A DNA stretch of 58,589 nucleotides from Azonexus sp. (lineage in GTDB: Bacteria > Pseudomonadota > Gammaproteobacteria > Burkholderiales > Rhodocyclaceae). The position numbers and the translations under genes were made by a program. Within the stretch, counting starts at the first letter, position 1, and every line of letters begins with the position of its first letter. The stretch is from contig JAISPT010000005.1 of the NCBI GenBank assembly GCA_031274715.1, positions 1 to 58,589 on the forward strand, in the 5' to 3' direction. This document shows positions 1 to 8,000 of this stretch, piece after piece. The notes under the pieces were generated by a model, which worked only from the letters and a program-made list of their open reading frames with translations, ran no database searches and was not told where the DNA came from.

Positions 1-685
1 CGGCTTTGAGTTTGTCCAGATGCGGGGCGAACCAGTCCTCGTGCGTCATTGCCTGCTGCCGGTCGCTGCTGGGATCTGTGCGGCCGACTTCGTTGCCGTA
101 GGCTTGGGCGAGTTGGCCGGCTTGCTTGTCGCTGTAAAGTAATCTTCCCCCATAGACGGTTTGATGAATCGCATTGATGATTTGAAGGAGTCCCCAAACG
201 ATACGCGGCAATCCGCTCTTGGCGAAAGCCTTGCCGGCCTGGCTTTCGGTCGGTTCGCCGATTTCCGGGAAGGGAGTGCCGACGCCCTGGATGTAGAAGG
301 GATAAAAGCCTTGCGCCTGCTTATCTCTTGGATAGGCTTCAAACAACCGCGCCACGTTGCTGTGGCTGCACTGCTCCGGGGTCAGTGGAATAGCCGGCAC
401 CGGCTCGGGTTCCGGCTCGCCAGCCGGCAGACCGGCTGCACGGGCTTCGCGTTGCTTGGCCCACTTCTCCTCCTTCGTTAACGGTACCGGTACCCGCTGG
501 CCGTCACGGTCACGCCTCATATGGTTATTGGTGCCATCGAAGAACAGTCCGACCCGCACAGGAATGTCGCACATGCCGCTGGTGCAACCGCGGTAAAGGT
601 TGTAGCTCTCCATCACCGTGAGAGAACCAAGGAATTCGAAGGCGGGATACGGCGCTTTGAGTGGCGGGGCTTCGATGGAGGACAT
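1..685 (-). CDS. Tle1-like type VI lipase effector, DUF2235 (partial, C-terminus off window)
   Basis: The reading frame opens at an ATG at 685 and stays open to the window edge (about 228 codons), so only the N-terminal part is visible. Residues 45-55 contain VGLFFDGTNN followed by MRRDRDG, the start of the DUF2235 alpha/beta-hydrolase domain of Tle1-type phospholipase effectors delivered by type VI secretion. A region reading FYIQGVGTPF follows, also typical of the family. The catalytic GxSxG lies beyond the window, so activity cannot be judged. It sits directly downstream of a DUF3304 lipoprotein gene, a common immunity partner of Tle1 proteins. A near-identical N-terminal copy lies at 1137-1487. 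The family call is confident; toxin status is inferred from the family. Confidence 0.8.
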   Translation of the reverse strand, partial: MSSIEAPPLKAPYPAFEFLGSLTVMESYNLYRGCTSGMCDIPVRVGLFFDGTNNHMRRDRDGQRVPVPLTKEEKWAKQREARAAGLPAGEPEPEPVPAIPLTPEQCSHSNVARLFEAYPRDKQAQGFYPFYIQGVGTPFPEIGEPTESQAGKAFAKSGLPRIVWGLLQIINAIHQTVYGGRLLYSDKQAGQLAQAYGNEVGRTDPSSDRQQAMTHEDWFAPHLDKLKA

Positions 686-690
686 GGTGA

Positions 691-1140
691 TTAGTTGTCG
701 GTGGCGGGCTTGACGGGAGGAGGGATTGGGTGCTCCTTTCCCCAACCGGCGATATTTGAAACAACTACGCGAACTTCATCGTTAGGGAAGAAATGCAGGT
801 AAATACTGCCCGGTTCGTCGTACTTTTCCACCTCGACGATTTTTTCCTTGATGACATCGTTTCCCTTGACCGGCATGTTCCAGCGGACGCGAACCTTCAT
901 GCCGGGGTACCAAGTCTCCGGGATGGAAGCGCAGCAGATATTGGCGCTCCCGGCCCCCCAAGCTGTCATGCCTCCACCTCCCGCTCCATTCACACTGGCT
1001 GAATAGATGTAGTTGCCGGTGTGGTTGACGACGCCGACCTGGGCCGGGGCGTTTTTGGGGGCCTCATCGCCATAGCCTGGATCACGATGGGCACAGGCGG
1101 AAAGGCTGAAGGCGACGAGTAAAGCGAGAAGCCACTTCAT
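691..1140 (-). CDS. DUF3304 lipoprotein, putative Tle1 immunity protein (copy A)
   Basis: A 149-residue protein with a lipoprotein signal peptide ending in the lipobox LSAC (Cys at about residue 16), so it is probably anchored in a periplasm-facing membrane. The core VGVVNHTGNYIYSASVNG, a Gly-rich stretch, ICCASIP, and WYPGMKVRVRW mark the DUF3304 family, whose members are usually encoded beside DUF2235/Tle1 lipases and are thought to neutralise them. The start at 1140 is preferred over upstream in-frame starts because it opens the signal peptide and follows GGAGACT. Its ATG overlaps the stop of the truncated lipase (ATGA). Copy B at 1493-1942 is the same length and by eye roughly three-quarters identical. 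The immunity role is inferred. Confidence 0.82.
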   Translation of the reverse strand: MKWLLALLVAFSLSACAHRDPGYGDEAPKNAPAQVGVVNHTGNYIYSASVNGAGGGGMTAWGAGSANICCASIPETWYPGMKVRVRWNMPVKGNDVIKEKIVEVEKYDEPGSIYLHFFPNDEVRVVVSNIAGWGKEHPIPPPVKPATDN

Positions 1141-1487
1141 TGCAAAGTCTCCGAGTGATTGGTGTTGAAGCACTGCTCCGGGGTCAGCAGAATGGCCGGC
1201 ACCGGGTCGGGTTCCGACTCGCCGGCCGGCAGACCGGCTGCACGGGCTTCCCGCTGCTTGGCCCACTTCTCCTCCTTCGTCAGCGGCACCGGCACCCGCT
1301 GACCGTCGCGGTCACGCCTCATATGGTTATTGGTGCCGTCGAAGAACAAGCCGACCCGGACCGGGATGTCGCACATGCCGCTGGTGCAACCGCGGTAAAG
1401 GCTGTAGCTCTCCATCACCGTGAGAGAACCAAGGAATTCGAAGGCGGGATACGGCGCTTTGAGTGGCGGGGCTTCGATGGAGGACAT
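1137..1487 (-). pseudogene. Truncated Tle1/DUF2235 lipase head (116 codons)
   Basis: The first 100 or so codons are almost identical to the N-terminus of the lipase gene at 1-685 (same MSSIEAPPLK start, same FFDGTNN motif). The match ends just after LTPEQC. The copy then reads only about ten more codons and stops in an ATGA overlap with the DUF3304 gene downstream. The whole catalytic part of the lipase is absent. The simplest reading is a tandem duplication of the [DUF3304 - lipase] pair followed by deletion of most of one lipase gene. It could still be translated as a short peptide, keeping coupling to the next gene, but it cannot be an active lipase. Confidence 0.8.
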
Positions 1488-1492
1488 GGCGA

Positions 1493-1942
1493 TTACTTGG
1501 CGGTGGCGGGCTTGACGGGGAGAGGAATCGGATGCTCTGGGTTTCTCGGTCCCACCGGACTTACGACTACACGAACCTCATCGTTGGGGAAAAAGTGCAT
1601 GTAAATACTTCCCGGGCGGCCGTATTGCTCCACTTCAACGATTTTCTCCTTGATGACATCATTGCCATTGACCGGCATGTTCCAGCGGACGCGAACTTTC
1701 ATGCCGGGATACCAGACACGGGGGATGGAGGCGCAGCAGATATCGGCTCCACCAGCGCCCCATTTGGACATATTCCCCCCGCCCGCCCCATTCACACTGG
1801 CCGAGTGGATGTAGTTGCCGGTGTGATTGACGATGCCGACCTGGGCCGTGGCGGTCTTGGGGGTGTCATCGTCGTAGCCCGGATCGAGATGGGTGCAGGC
1901 CGAGAGGCAGAAAACGGCGAGAAAAACGGAAAGCCATTTCAT
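1493..1942 (-). CDS. DUF3304 lipoprotein, putative Tle1 immunity protein (copy B)
   Basis: A 149-residue lipoprotein with lipobox LSAC and the same DUF3304 landmarks as copy A (VGIVNHTGNYIHSASVNG, ICCASIP, WYPGMKVRVRW). Differences cluster in the 20 residues after the lipid anchor and in the C-terminal tail, while the central domain is conserved. The GGAGACTCTGCA preceding its ATG closely resembles the leader of copy A. It is the first gene of the duplicated lipoprotein/lipase series in the direction of transcription, with six bases between it and the truncated lipase. It probably retains a neutralising or decoy function against Tle1-type lipases, by family and context only. Confidence 0.8.
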   Translation of the reverse strand: MKWLSVFLAVFCLSACTHLDPGYDDDTPKTATAQVGIVNHTGNYIHSASVNGAGGGNMSKWGAGGADICCASIPRVWYPGMKVRVRWNMPVNGNDVIKEKIVEVEQYGRPGSIYMHFFPNDEVRVVVSPVGPRNPEHPIPLPVKPATAK

Positions 1943-1978
1943 TGCAGAGTCTCCAGAAGATATTTATGGGACAGCACG

Positions 1979-2473
1979 CTAACCTTTCGGCTCCACCCGG
2001 CGCGAGGTCTTCTTGACCAGGCCGCTTTCGACATCGAAATGCACCATGAAATAGGTTTCGTCCATCACCGGCACGCCTTCGATCCGCCACTCCCAGACCT
2101 CCTCGCCCAAATTGCGGAAGACCGTGCGCGAACCGGGTGCGCCGAGCAGGCGGCGAATCTCGTCGCGGCTCATGCCGGGGTGGACGCGGGCGTAATTTGC
2201 ATCGTTCAGCACCTGCTCTAGCCGGCTGACTACCTGCTGCCGGTCGAAGCTGATCATGTAGCAATGCACGCCATTCGGCTGCCGGCTATATTCCCAGGTC
2301 GCCGTGCCGTCCTCATTGCTATACCGGTAACCGGGCTCGCCCATGCGTTCCAGTACTTCGGCGGCGGTGGTGATGCCCGGCTGGATGTGCGGCAGGTTGA
2401 CCGCGTCGCAGGCGGGCAGCAGGGCTGCCGCCAGCAGGCTGACGAGAGCGGCGAACAATCCAGTCTTGGCCAT
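1979..2473 (-). CDS. BamE/SmpA-like outer-membrane lipoprotein
   Basis: A 164-residue protein with a signal peptide ending in LLPAC, a lipobox, predicting an outer- or inner-membrane lipoprotein. Two repeats resemble the SmpA/OmlA (BamE) fold: one starts at about residue 32 (IQPGITTAAEVLERMGEP) and one near residue 96 (VHPGMSRDEIRRLLGAPG), each followed by an aromatic-rich strand (TWEYSRQP; VWEWRI). The genuine BamE of the BAM complex has one such domain, so this is a two-repeat relative, not the BamE orthologue. It is transcribed toward the DUF3304/Tle1 cluster, 36 bases upstream of it, and might share its transcript. Confidence 0.72.
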   Translation of the reverse strand: MAKTGLFAALVSLLAAALLPACDAVNLPHIQPGITTAAEVLERMGEPGYRYSNEDGTATWEYSRQPNGVHCYMISFDRQQVVSRLEQVLNDANYARVHPGMSRDEIRRLLGAPGSRTVFRNLGEEVWEWRIEGVPVMDETYFMVHFDVESGLVKKTSRRVEPKG

Positions 2474-2627
2474 GACGAATTCCGGTAGTCAGGTAAGCGA
2501 ACAACTGTAGCCGGGATTGTTGTTCCAAAGAAGTGTCCGGCGTCGCCAAGGTGCGCGAAGGCTTCGCGGGACCACTCGACGAGTGATTTCCATCGCGGAC
2601 CTTCTGGGTGGCTGGCGTTTCCGCTGC

Positions 2628-3833
2628 CTACCCTGGTAGCTGTTGTAAGCGACGGTGGGCCAGGGCCGCCAAGCCGCCGAGCAGCATCAGGCCGATCATG
2701 CCGAGTGCCAGGTTGAGTGTCGCGCCCCACAGCACCGGCGCGATCACCGCTGCGGCCAGGCTGTTGAAGGTCGATTGCAGGCAGGTCTGGCAGGAGGCGG
2801 CGAGGCCGCGCTGGACTGGGAACGGGTCGAGCGCCAGGAGGGTCAGGCAGGGCATCGCCAGCGCCATGCCGATGGTGTAGACGAACAGCGGCAGCACGCT
2901 CCACGGCAGGCTAGGTGGTAGCGCCAGATTGATGCCGATGTTGAGGGTCGCGGCGGTGGCCATCACCGCGTAGCCGAGGGCGATGGTCCGCGCTGGCGAC
3001 AGCGTGCCGGCCAGCCGCCCGGACAGCCAGGAACCGCACAACAGGCCGCACATGGCCGGACCGAATAGCCATAGGAAGGCCGTTTCCGGCAGGCCCAGAT
3101 GGCGCATCAGAAATACCGGCGCCGATAGCACGTAGATGAAGAAGCCGGCGAAATTGAGCGACAGCGCGGCACAGGCGAACAGAAAGGCGGGCGAGGTCAG
3201 CACGTGCCGGTAAGCGCGCAGCAGGTAGGCCGGTTGCAGCGACTGGCGCCGTTCCGGCGGCAGGGTCTCCGGCAGCAGTTTCCAGCAGGCCAGCCACAGG
3301 GCGGCGCTCATCAGTACCAGAAAAGCGAATACCATCCGCCAGCCGAACCAGGTTTGCAACCAGCCGCCGATGACCGGGGCCAGCGCTGGGGCCAGGGCAA
3401 ACATCATGGTGATCTGCGCCATCAGCCGCTGCGCGGCGGCGCCGTCGAACAAGTCGCGGACGATGGCACGGCTGATGACGATGCCGGCGCCGGCGGTAAC
3501 ACCCTGCATGGCGCGCCAGAACCACAGTTGCCCGATGCTGGTGGCAGCGGCGCAGCCGGCCGAGGCGATGGCGAACAACACCAGCGCGGCGAGGATCACC
3601 CGGCGGCGGCCGAAGCGGTCGGCGATTGTTCCGTGCCACAGGGTCATCACGGCGAAAGCGAGCAAATAGGCCGATAGCGTCTGCTGCACCTGCAATTGGC
3701 TGGCGCCGAGTTGGGTGGCAATGTCGGGGAAGGACGGCAGGTAGGCGTCGATCGAAAACGGTCCGAGCGCCGACAGCGCTGCCAGCAACAGGGCGATACC
3801 GTGGGTGCTGGCCGGCTTGTCCCCCTCAGCCAC
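2628..3833 (-). CDS. Bcr/CflA-type MFS multidrug exporter
   Basis: A 401-residue, 12-helix permease. The N-terminus GPFSIDAYLPSFPDIATQLGAS is the hallmark of the Bcr/CflA branch of DHA1 drug:proton antiporters. The loop 2-3 motif DRFGRRRVIL and the TM5 motif C-like stretch (APALAPVIGGWL) are present. Family members export chloramphenicol, bicyclomycin or sulfonamides, but the substrate here cannot be read from the sequence. Its start overlaps the end of the comM-like gene by 8 bases, so the two are probably translationally coupled. Confidence 0.88.
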   Translation of the reverse strand: MAEGDKPASTHGIALLLAALSALGPFSIDAYLPSFPDIATQLGASQLQVQQTLSAYLLAFAVMTLWHGTIADRFGRRRVILAALVLFAIASAGCAAATSIGQLWFWRAMQGVTAGAGIVISRAIVRDLFDGAAAQRLMAQITMMFALAPALAPVIGGWLQTWFGWRMVFAFLVLMSAALWLACWKLLPETLPPERRQSLQPAYLLRAYRHVLTSPAFLFACAALSLNFAGFFIYVLSAPVFLMRHLGLPETAFLWLFGPAMCGLLCGSWLSGRLAGTLSPARTIALGYAVMATAATLNIGINLALPPSLPWSVLPLFVYTIGMALAMPCLTLLALDPFPVQRGLAASCQTCLQSTFNSLAAAVIAPVLWGATLNLALGMIGLMLLGGLAALAHRRLQQLPG

Positions 3834-5319
3834 GGGCCAGGCGCCGGTACTGGATGGCTTCGCCGACGTGTGCGGCGGCGACCGCGTCGCTGCCGGCGAG
3901 ATCGGCGATGGTGCGGGCGACGCGCAGAATGCGGTGCCAGGCGCGGGCCGACAGGTCGAGGTTGCGGCTGGCCTGTTCGAGTAGCTTGCGGCCGGTTTCG
4001 TCCGGCGCGCAGCAAGCGTCGACCTCGGCGCTCGTCAGGCGGGCATTAGTCTTATTTTGGCGCGCCAATTGCCGGGTGCGGGCAGCAACGACACGGTGCC
4101 GGATCGCGGTCGAGTTTTCGCTCGTCGGTCGGTCGAGCAGGGCTTCGGGCGGTAGGGCGGGGACTTCGATCAGCAGGTCGATGCGGTCGAGGAAAGGGCC
4201 GGACAGCTTGCCGCGATAGCGGGCGATCTGGTTCGGTGTGCACCGGCAGCGCCCGGTCGTCGCGCCATGATGGCCGCAGGGGCAAGGATTCATCGCCGCG
4301 ACCAGCTGGAAATCGGCGGGAAACTCGGCCTGGCGGGCGGCGCGGGCGATGTGGATGCGCCCGGTCTCGAGCGGCTCACGCAGCGCTTCCAGCACCTTGC
4401 GGTCGAACTCGGGCAATTCGTCGAGAAACAAAATACCCTGGTGGGCCAAGCTGATCTCGCCCGGCCGCGGCGGATTGCCGCCGCCGACCATGGCTACCGC
4501 CGAGGCCGAATGATGTGGCTGGCGATAGGGGCGGCGGCCGAAGCCATGCGGCCGGAACTGCCCGGCCAGCGACAGCACGGCAGCTGAGGCGCGGGCCTCG
4601 GCCGGTTCCAGATCCGGCATCAAGCTGGGCAGGCGGGTGGCCAGCATCGACTTGCCGGCGCCGGGTGGGCCGATCATCAGCAGCGAATGGTTGCCGGCGG
4701 CGGCGATTTCGAGGGCGCGCTTGGCCTGAGCCTGGCCGCGGACCTCGGCCAGGTCGGGCGGCGGCAGTGCGGCTTCACCGCTGGCCGGAACGGCGGGCGG
4801 CAACGCCTCGCGGCCGGTCAGATGGGCGCAGACGGCAAGCAGTGAAACCGCCGAAAGGATGGCGCCGCTGCCAGCTAGTGCCGCTTCGCCAGCACTCGCG
4901 CCCGGTAGGACGAAGGTTCGGCCGTGCTCAGCGCCGCCCAGGGCCATCGCCAACGCGCCGCGCACTGGGCGCAGTTCTCCGGACAGCGACAATTCGCCAG
5001 CGAATTCGTATTCGCCAAGCGGCCCGGCCGGCAACTGGCCGCTGGCGGCGAGGATGGCGAGGGCGATCGGCAGGTCGAAGCGGCCAGATTCCTTGGGCAG
5101 GTCAGCTGGCGCTAGATTGACGGTGATGCGTTTGGTGGGGAATTCGAAGCCGGAATTGATGATCGCTGCCCGTACCCGATCGCGGGCTTCCTTGACTTCG
5201 GTGTCGGGGAGGCCGACTAGGGTAAAACTCGGTAGACCGCTGGCGAGGTGGGCTTCGACCGTGACCGGCGGCGCATTCAGGCCATCCAGCCCACGGCTAT
5301 GCGCGATGGCCAGGGCCAT
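3826..5319 (-). CDS. comM: ComM/YifB family Mg-chelatase-like AAA+ ATPase
   Basis: A 497-residue protein with the ComM/YifB architecture: an N-terminal Lon-like domain (GLPSFTLVGLPDTEVKEARDRV), a central AAA+ domain with Walker A GPPGAGKS and Walker B-type ILFLDELPEF, and a C-terminal Mg-chelatase subdomain ending in RILRVARTIADLAGS. In Vibrio and Haemophilus ComM is a hexameric helicase that promotes branch migration of DNA taken up by natural transformation. That role here is family knowledge, not shown by context. It follows ubiK by five bases on the same strand. Confidence 0.92.
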   Translation of the reverse strand: MALAIAHSRGLDGLNAPPVTVEAHLASGLPSFTLVGLPDTEVKEARDRVRAAIINSGFEFPTKRITVNLAPADLPKESGRFDLPIALAILAASGQLPAGPLGEYEFAGELSLSGELRPVRGALAMALGGAEHGRTFVLPGASAGEAALAGSGAILSAVSLLAVCAHLTGREALPPAVPASGEAALPPPDLAEVRGQAQAKRALEIAAAGNHSLLMIGPPGAGKSMLATRLPSLMPDLEPAEARASAAVLSLAGQFRPHGFGRRPYRQPHHSASAVAMVGGGNPPRPGEISLAHQGILFLDELPEFDRKVLEALREPLETGRIHIARAARQAEFPADFQLVAAMNPCPCGHHGATTGRCRCTPNQIARYRGKLSGPFLDRIDLLIEVPALPPEALLDRPTSENSTAIRHRVVAARTRQLARQNKTNARLTSAEVDACCAPDETGRKLLEQASRNLDLSARAWHRILRVARTIADLAGSDAVAAAHVGEAIQYRRLARG

Positions 5320-5324
5320 GCTAG

Positions 5325-5567
5325 TTACTGTCCGCCGCGGGCCTTTTCCAGCGCTTCGACGCGGGCTTCGAGTTCCTTCAGCTTGTCGCGGGTCCGAGCC
5401 AGAACCTGAGCCTGCACGTCGAATTCCTCACGGGTCACCAAGTCGAGTTTGGCGAAAGCGCCGCTGACCAGGGCCTTGGCGTTCTTTTCGATATCCTTGA
5501 CCGGTGAATTGGCCAGCAGGGCACTCATTTTGGCGCCGATGTCTTCCAGGAATTTAGGGTCGAGCAT
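5325..5567 (-). CDS. ubiK: UbiK-type ubiquinone biosynthesis accessory factor
   Basis: An 80-residue protein (MLDPKFLEDIGAKMSALLANSP...), with an amphipathic N-terminal helix and a C-terminal coiled coil (residues 50-76), matching the UbiK/YqiC family. UbiK assists the aerobic ubiquinone biosynthetic complex. The ATG at 5567 is chosen because GGAGG lies 6-8 bases upstream; a longer in-frame extension has no support. It is adjacent to comM, a common arrangement in betaproteobacteria. Confidence 0.88.
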   Translation of the reverse strand: MLDPKFLEDIGAKMSALLANSPVKDIEKNAKALVSGAFAKLDLVTREEFDVQAQVLARTRDKLKELEARVEALEKARGGQ

Positions 5568-5652
5568 GCTGTTCCTCCGTGGGAGCAGCAGTTTAGCATA
5601 GCGCTGTTGACGTGCCTTTGACTGGTGCACGACTGGCCACCCGGGCAGGCGC

Positions 5653-6195
5653 TTACTTGATCAGCGGCAGCAGGGCGCGGAATTCGTCGGTGCCGGCCCG
5701 GTGCAGCCATTCGAACAGCACCATCTCGGTGGTCACCACCTGCGCGCCGAGGGCGCGCAGGCGCTCGACGGCGGCATTATGGCTGGCCGGCGTGCGCGAC
5801 GACGAGGCGTCGGCGACGAGGAAGACCTGGAAGCCGGCTTCGAGCAAGCCGCAGGCTGTCTGCAACACGCAGACGTGGGTCTCGGTGCCGGTCAGGATGA
5901 CTTGGCGGCGGTCGGCAGTGCGCAACAGATCGAGTACGCCCGGTTCGGCGGCGCAAGAGAAATGCGTTTTCTCGAAGAAACGGGCATGTCCGGCCGCTTC
6001 GCGGATGGCCGCGAGGCTGGGGCCGAGGCCACGCACGTATTGCTCGGAGACGAAGGCCGGCACGGCCAACTGGGCTGAAGCGCGGAGCAGACGCACCGAG
6101 TTGGTGGCCACCGTGTCGGCGTCGTGGATCGCCGGCGCCAGCTTTTCCTGGATATCGACGATCAGCAGCAGGGAGTTGTCGCGGGCGATTAGCAT
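5653..6195 (-). CDS. Isochorismatase-like cysteine hydrolase
   Basis: A 180-residue protein. It shows the family catalytic set: the Asp in LLIVDIQEKL near residue 14, Lys in FFEKTHFSC, and the nucleophilic Cys in TGTETHVCVLQTA. These hydrolases are typically nicotinamidase- or isochorismatase-fold enzymes, with subgroups of unknown substrate. The THVCV motif with a preceding Glu/Thr pattern is closest to the YcaC-like hydrolases of unknown substrate. It lies four bases downstream of purU and is probably co-transcribed. The physiological substrate is unknown. Confidence 0.82.
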   Translation of the reverse strand: MLIARDNSLLLIVDIQEKLAPAIHDADTVATNSVRLLRASAQLAVPAFVSEQYVRGLGPSLAAIREAAGHARFFEKTHFSCAAEPGVLDLLRTADRRQVILTGTETHVCVLQTACGLLEAGFQVFLVADASSSRTPASHNAAVERLRALGAQVVTTEMVLFEWLHRAGTDEFRALLPLIK

Positions 6196-6199
6196 CGCG

Positions 6200-7063
6200 T
6201 CAGCGGAAGACGACCGTCTTGTTGCCGTGCACTAGCACCCGGTCTTCCAGGTGGTAGCGCAGGCCGCGGGCCAGCACCGTCTTTTCGATGTCCTTGCCGT
6301 AGCGCACCATGTCCTCCGGCGAATCGGAGTGATCGATGCGGATCACGTCCTGCTCGATGATCGGCCCGGCATCCAGTTCGCTGGTGACGTAGTGGCAGGT
6401 TGCGCCGATCAGCTTGACGCCGCGCGTGTAGGCCTGGTGGTAGGGCTTGGCGCCGGCGAAGCTGGGCAGGAAGCTGTGGTGGATGTTGATGATCCGGCCG
6501 GCCAGTGCCGTGCACAGTTCCGGCGAGAGAATCTGCATGTAGCGGGCGAGCACCATGGTATCGCCGCGCACGTCGTCGAAAATGCGCTGGATCTCGGCAT
6601 AGGCGGCCTTCTTGTTGTCGGCGTCAACCGGCACGTGATGGAAGGGGATGCCGTGCCACTCGACGAAACCGCGGAAGGTGCCGTGATTGGAGATCACGCA
6701 GGGAATCTCGATGTCGAGCTCTTTGGCCTGCCAGCGCGCCAGCAGGTCGTACAGGCAGTGCTCCTGTTTGGAAACGAGCACGACGACACGTTTTTTGACG
6801 GCGCTGTCGCTGATCCGCCAGGTCATCGCCAGCGGTTCGGCAACTTCGGCCTGGAAACGCTCGCGAAACTCGGCGAGCAGGAAGGGCAGCGATGAGGCCT
6901 TGATTTCAATGCGCATGAAATAGCGGCCGGTCAGCGCATCCGAATGAAAGCTTGATTCGAGAATCCAGCCGCCGTGCCCGGCGATGAAGCCGGACACCCG
7001 GGCAATGATTCCGACCTGGTCGGGGCAGGAGGCGGAAAGCGTGTAGAAGCGGTCGCTATGCAT
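6200..7063 (-). CDS. purU: Formyltetrahydrofolate deformylase
   Basis: A 287-residue enzyme that hydrolyses 10-formyl-THF to formate and THF, balancing one-carbon pools and feeding formate to PurT. It has an N-terminal ACT domain (SCPDQVGIIARVSGFIAGHGGWI), followed by a formyltransferase domain with the NHGTFRGF, HHSFLPSF and GATCHYVTSELDAGPIIEQD motifs that carry the catalytic Asn, His and Asp. Length is normal for the family. It is preceded by thrH on the same strand with a gap of 74 bases. Confidence 0.95.
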   Translation of the reverse strand: MHSDRFYTLSASCPDQVGIIARVSGFIAGHGGWILESSFHSDALTGRYFMRIEIKASSLPFLLAEFRERFQAEVAEPLAMTWRISDSAVKKRVVVLVSKQEHCLYDLLARWQAKELDIEIPCVISNHGTFRGFVEWHGIPFHHVPVDADNKKAAYAEIQRIFDDVRGDTMVLARYMQILSPELCTALAGRIINIHHSFLPSFAGAKPYHQAYTRGVKLIGATCHYVTSELDAGPIIEQDVIRIDHSDSPEDMVRYGKDIEKTVLARGLRYHLEDRVLVHGNKTVVFR

Positions 7064-7137
7064 GGATTATGACAACTGTGTCGTTCTGAGGGCGACGGGT
7101 GGGGGGGACGGGAACGGCAGGTCGCGCCGAAGGCGTG

Positions 7138-7746
7138 TCAGGCCTTGGCAAAAGCCTTATCGATTTCCTGGCGCAGGTCGTCGTAGTTGTATACCACCGG
7201 GAATTGCGGGAATTCGCGGATGACGTTTTCCGGCGGATGGAACAGGATGCCACCGTGGGCCTCGCCGAGCATCGCCGTATCGTTGTACGAGTCGCCGGCG
7301 GCGACGGTCTTGAATTTCAATTCCTTGAAGCGCTTGACTGCCTCCTGTTTCTGGTTCGGCATGCGCAGGTGGTAATTGACTAGCATGCCTTGGGCGTTGG
7401 CCTCCAGCGAGTGACAGAACAGCGTCGGCCAGCCGAGCTGGCGCATCAGCGGGTGGGCGAATTCGTAGAAGGTGTCGGACAGGATGATGACCTGGTAAGC
7501 CTCGCGCAATGTGTCGAGGAAAGCGCGGGCGCCCGCCATCGGACCCATCTCGGCGATCATTTTCTGGATGTCCGGCAGGCCGAGCTTGCGCTCGCGCAGG
7601 ATATTCAGGCGGTAGGTCATCAGCTTGTCATAGTCCGGCTCGTCGCGGGTCGTGCGCATCAGCTCGGGAATGCCCGTGCGCTTGGAGAATTCGATCCAGA
7701 TTTCGGGGACGAGCACCCCTTCGAGGTCGAGACAGACGATTTGCAC
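7138..7746 (-). CDS. thrH: ThrH phosphoserine phosphatase / phosphoserine:homoserine phosphotransferase
   Basis: A 202-residue HAD-superfamily enzyme. Motif I is CLDLEGVLVPEIW, an atypical DxEG that distinguishes ThrH from SerB. Motif II is in ILSDTFYEFA, and motif IV is AGDSYNDTAML. In Pseudomonas ThrH can dephosphorylate phosphoserine and transfer the phosphate to homoserine. It is the first gene of the minus-strand block that continues into purU. Confidence 0.92.
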   Translation of the reverse strand: MQIVCLDLEGVLVPEIWIEFSKRTGIPELMRTTRDEPDYDKLMTYRLNILRERKLGLPDIQKMIAEMGPMAGARAFLDTLREAYQVIILSDTFYEFAHPLMRQLGWPTLFCHSLEANAQGMLVNYHLRMPNQKQEAVKRFKELKFKTVAAGDSYNDTAMLGEAHGGILFHPPENVIREFPQFPVVYNYDDLRQEIDKAFAKA

Positions 7747-7924
7747 GGACGGCTCCTAAGACGGCGAAAACCCCAGATTTTACCCGATTGCGCCAGGGGC
7801 TTTGCAGCCGGGTAGGCGCCAAGGTGGGGAAAGGAGATTGGTGGTACCTCTGGCCAGCAGGCTAGTTAATTAGTCATTTAGACTACATAATCGGGAGTAG
7901 TCCGGATCGGGTATTAGGATGAAT

Positions 7925-7938
7925 TTGATCAAGGTCAA
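7925..7938. promoter_or_regulatory. FNR/DNR-type box upstream of the Crp/Fnr regulator
   Basis: TTGAT-CAAG-GTCAA is a near-perfect match to the FNR-superfamily consensus TTGAYnnnnRTCAA. It lies 62 bases before the start codon of the regulator at 8001, where it could serve autoregulation or control by a second FNR-type protein. No clear -35/-10 pair could be assigned next to it. Confidence 0.6.
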
Positions 7939-8000
7939 ATTTTGCCGTCCGGTCTGTGCCCAAATGTCGCCTGTTGGTAGTGGATTTATAGGAGCAGCGC

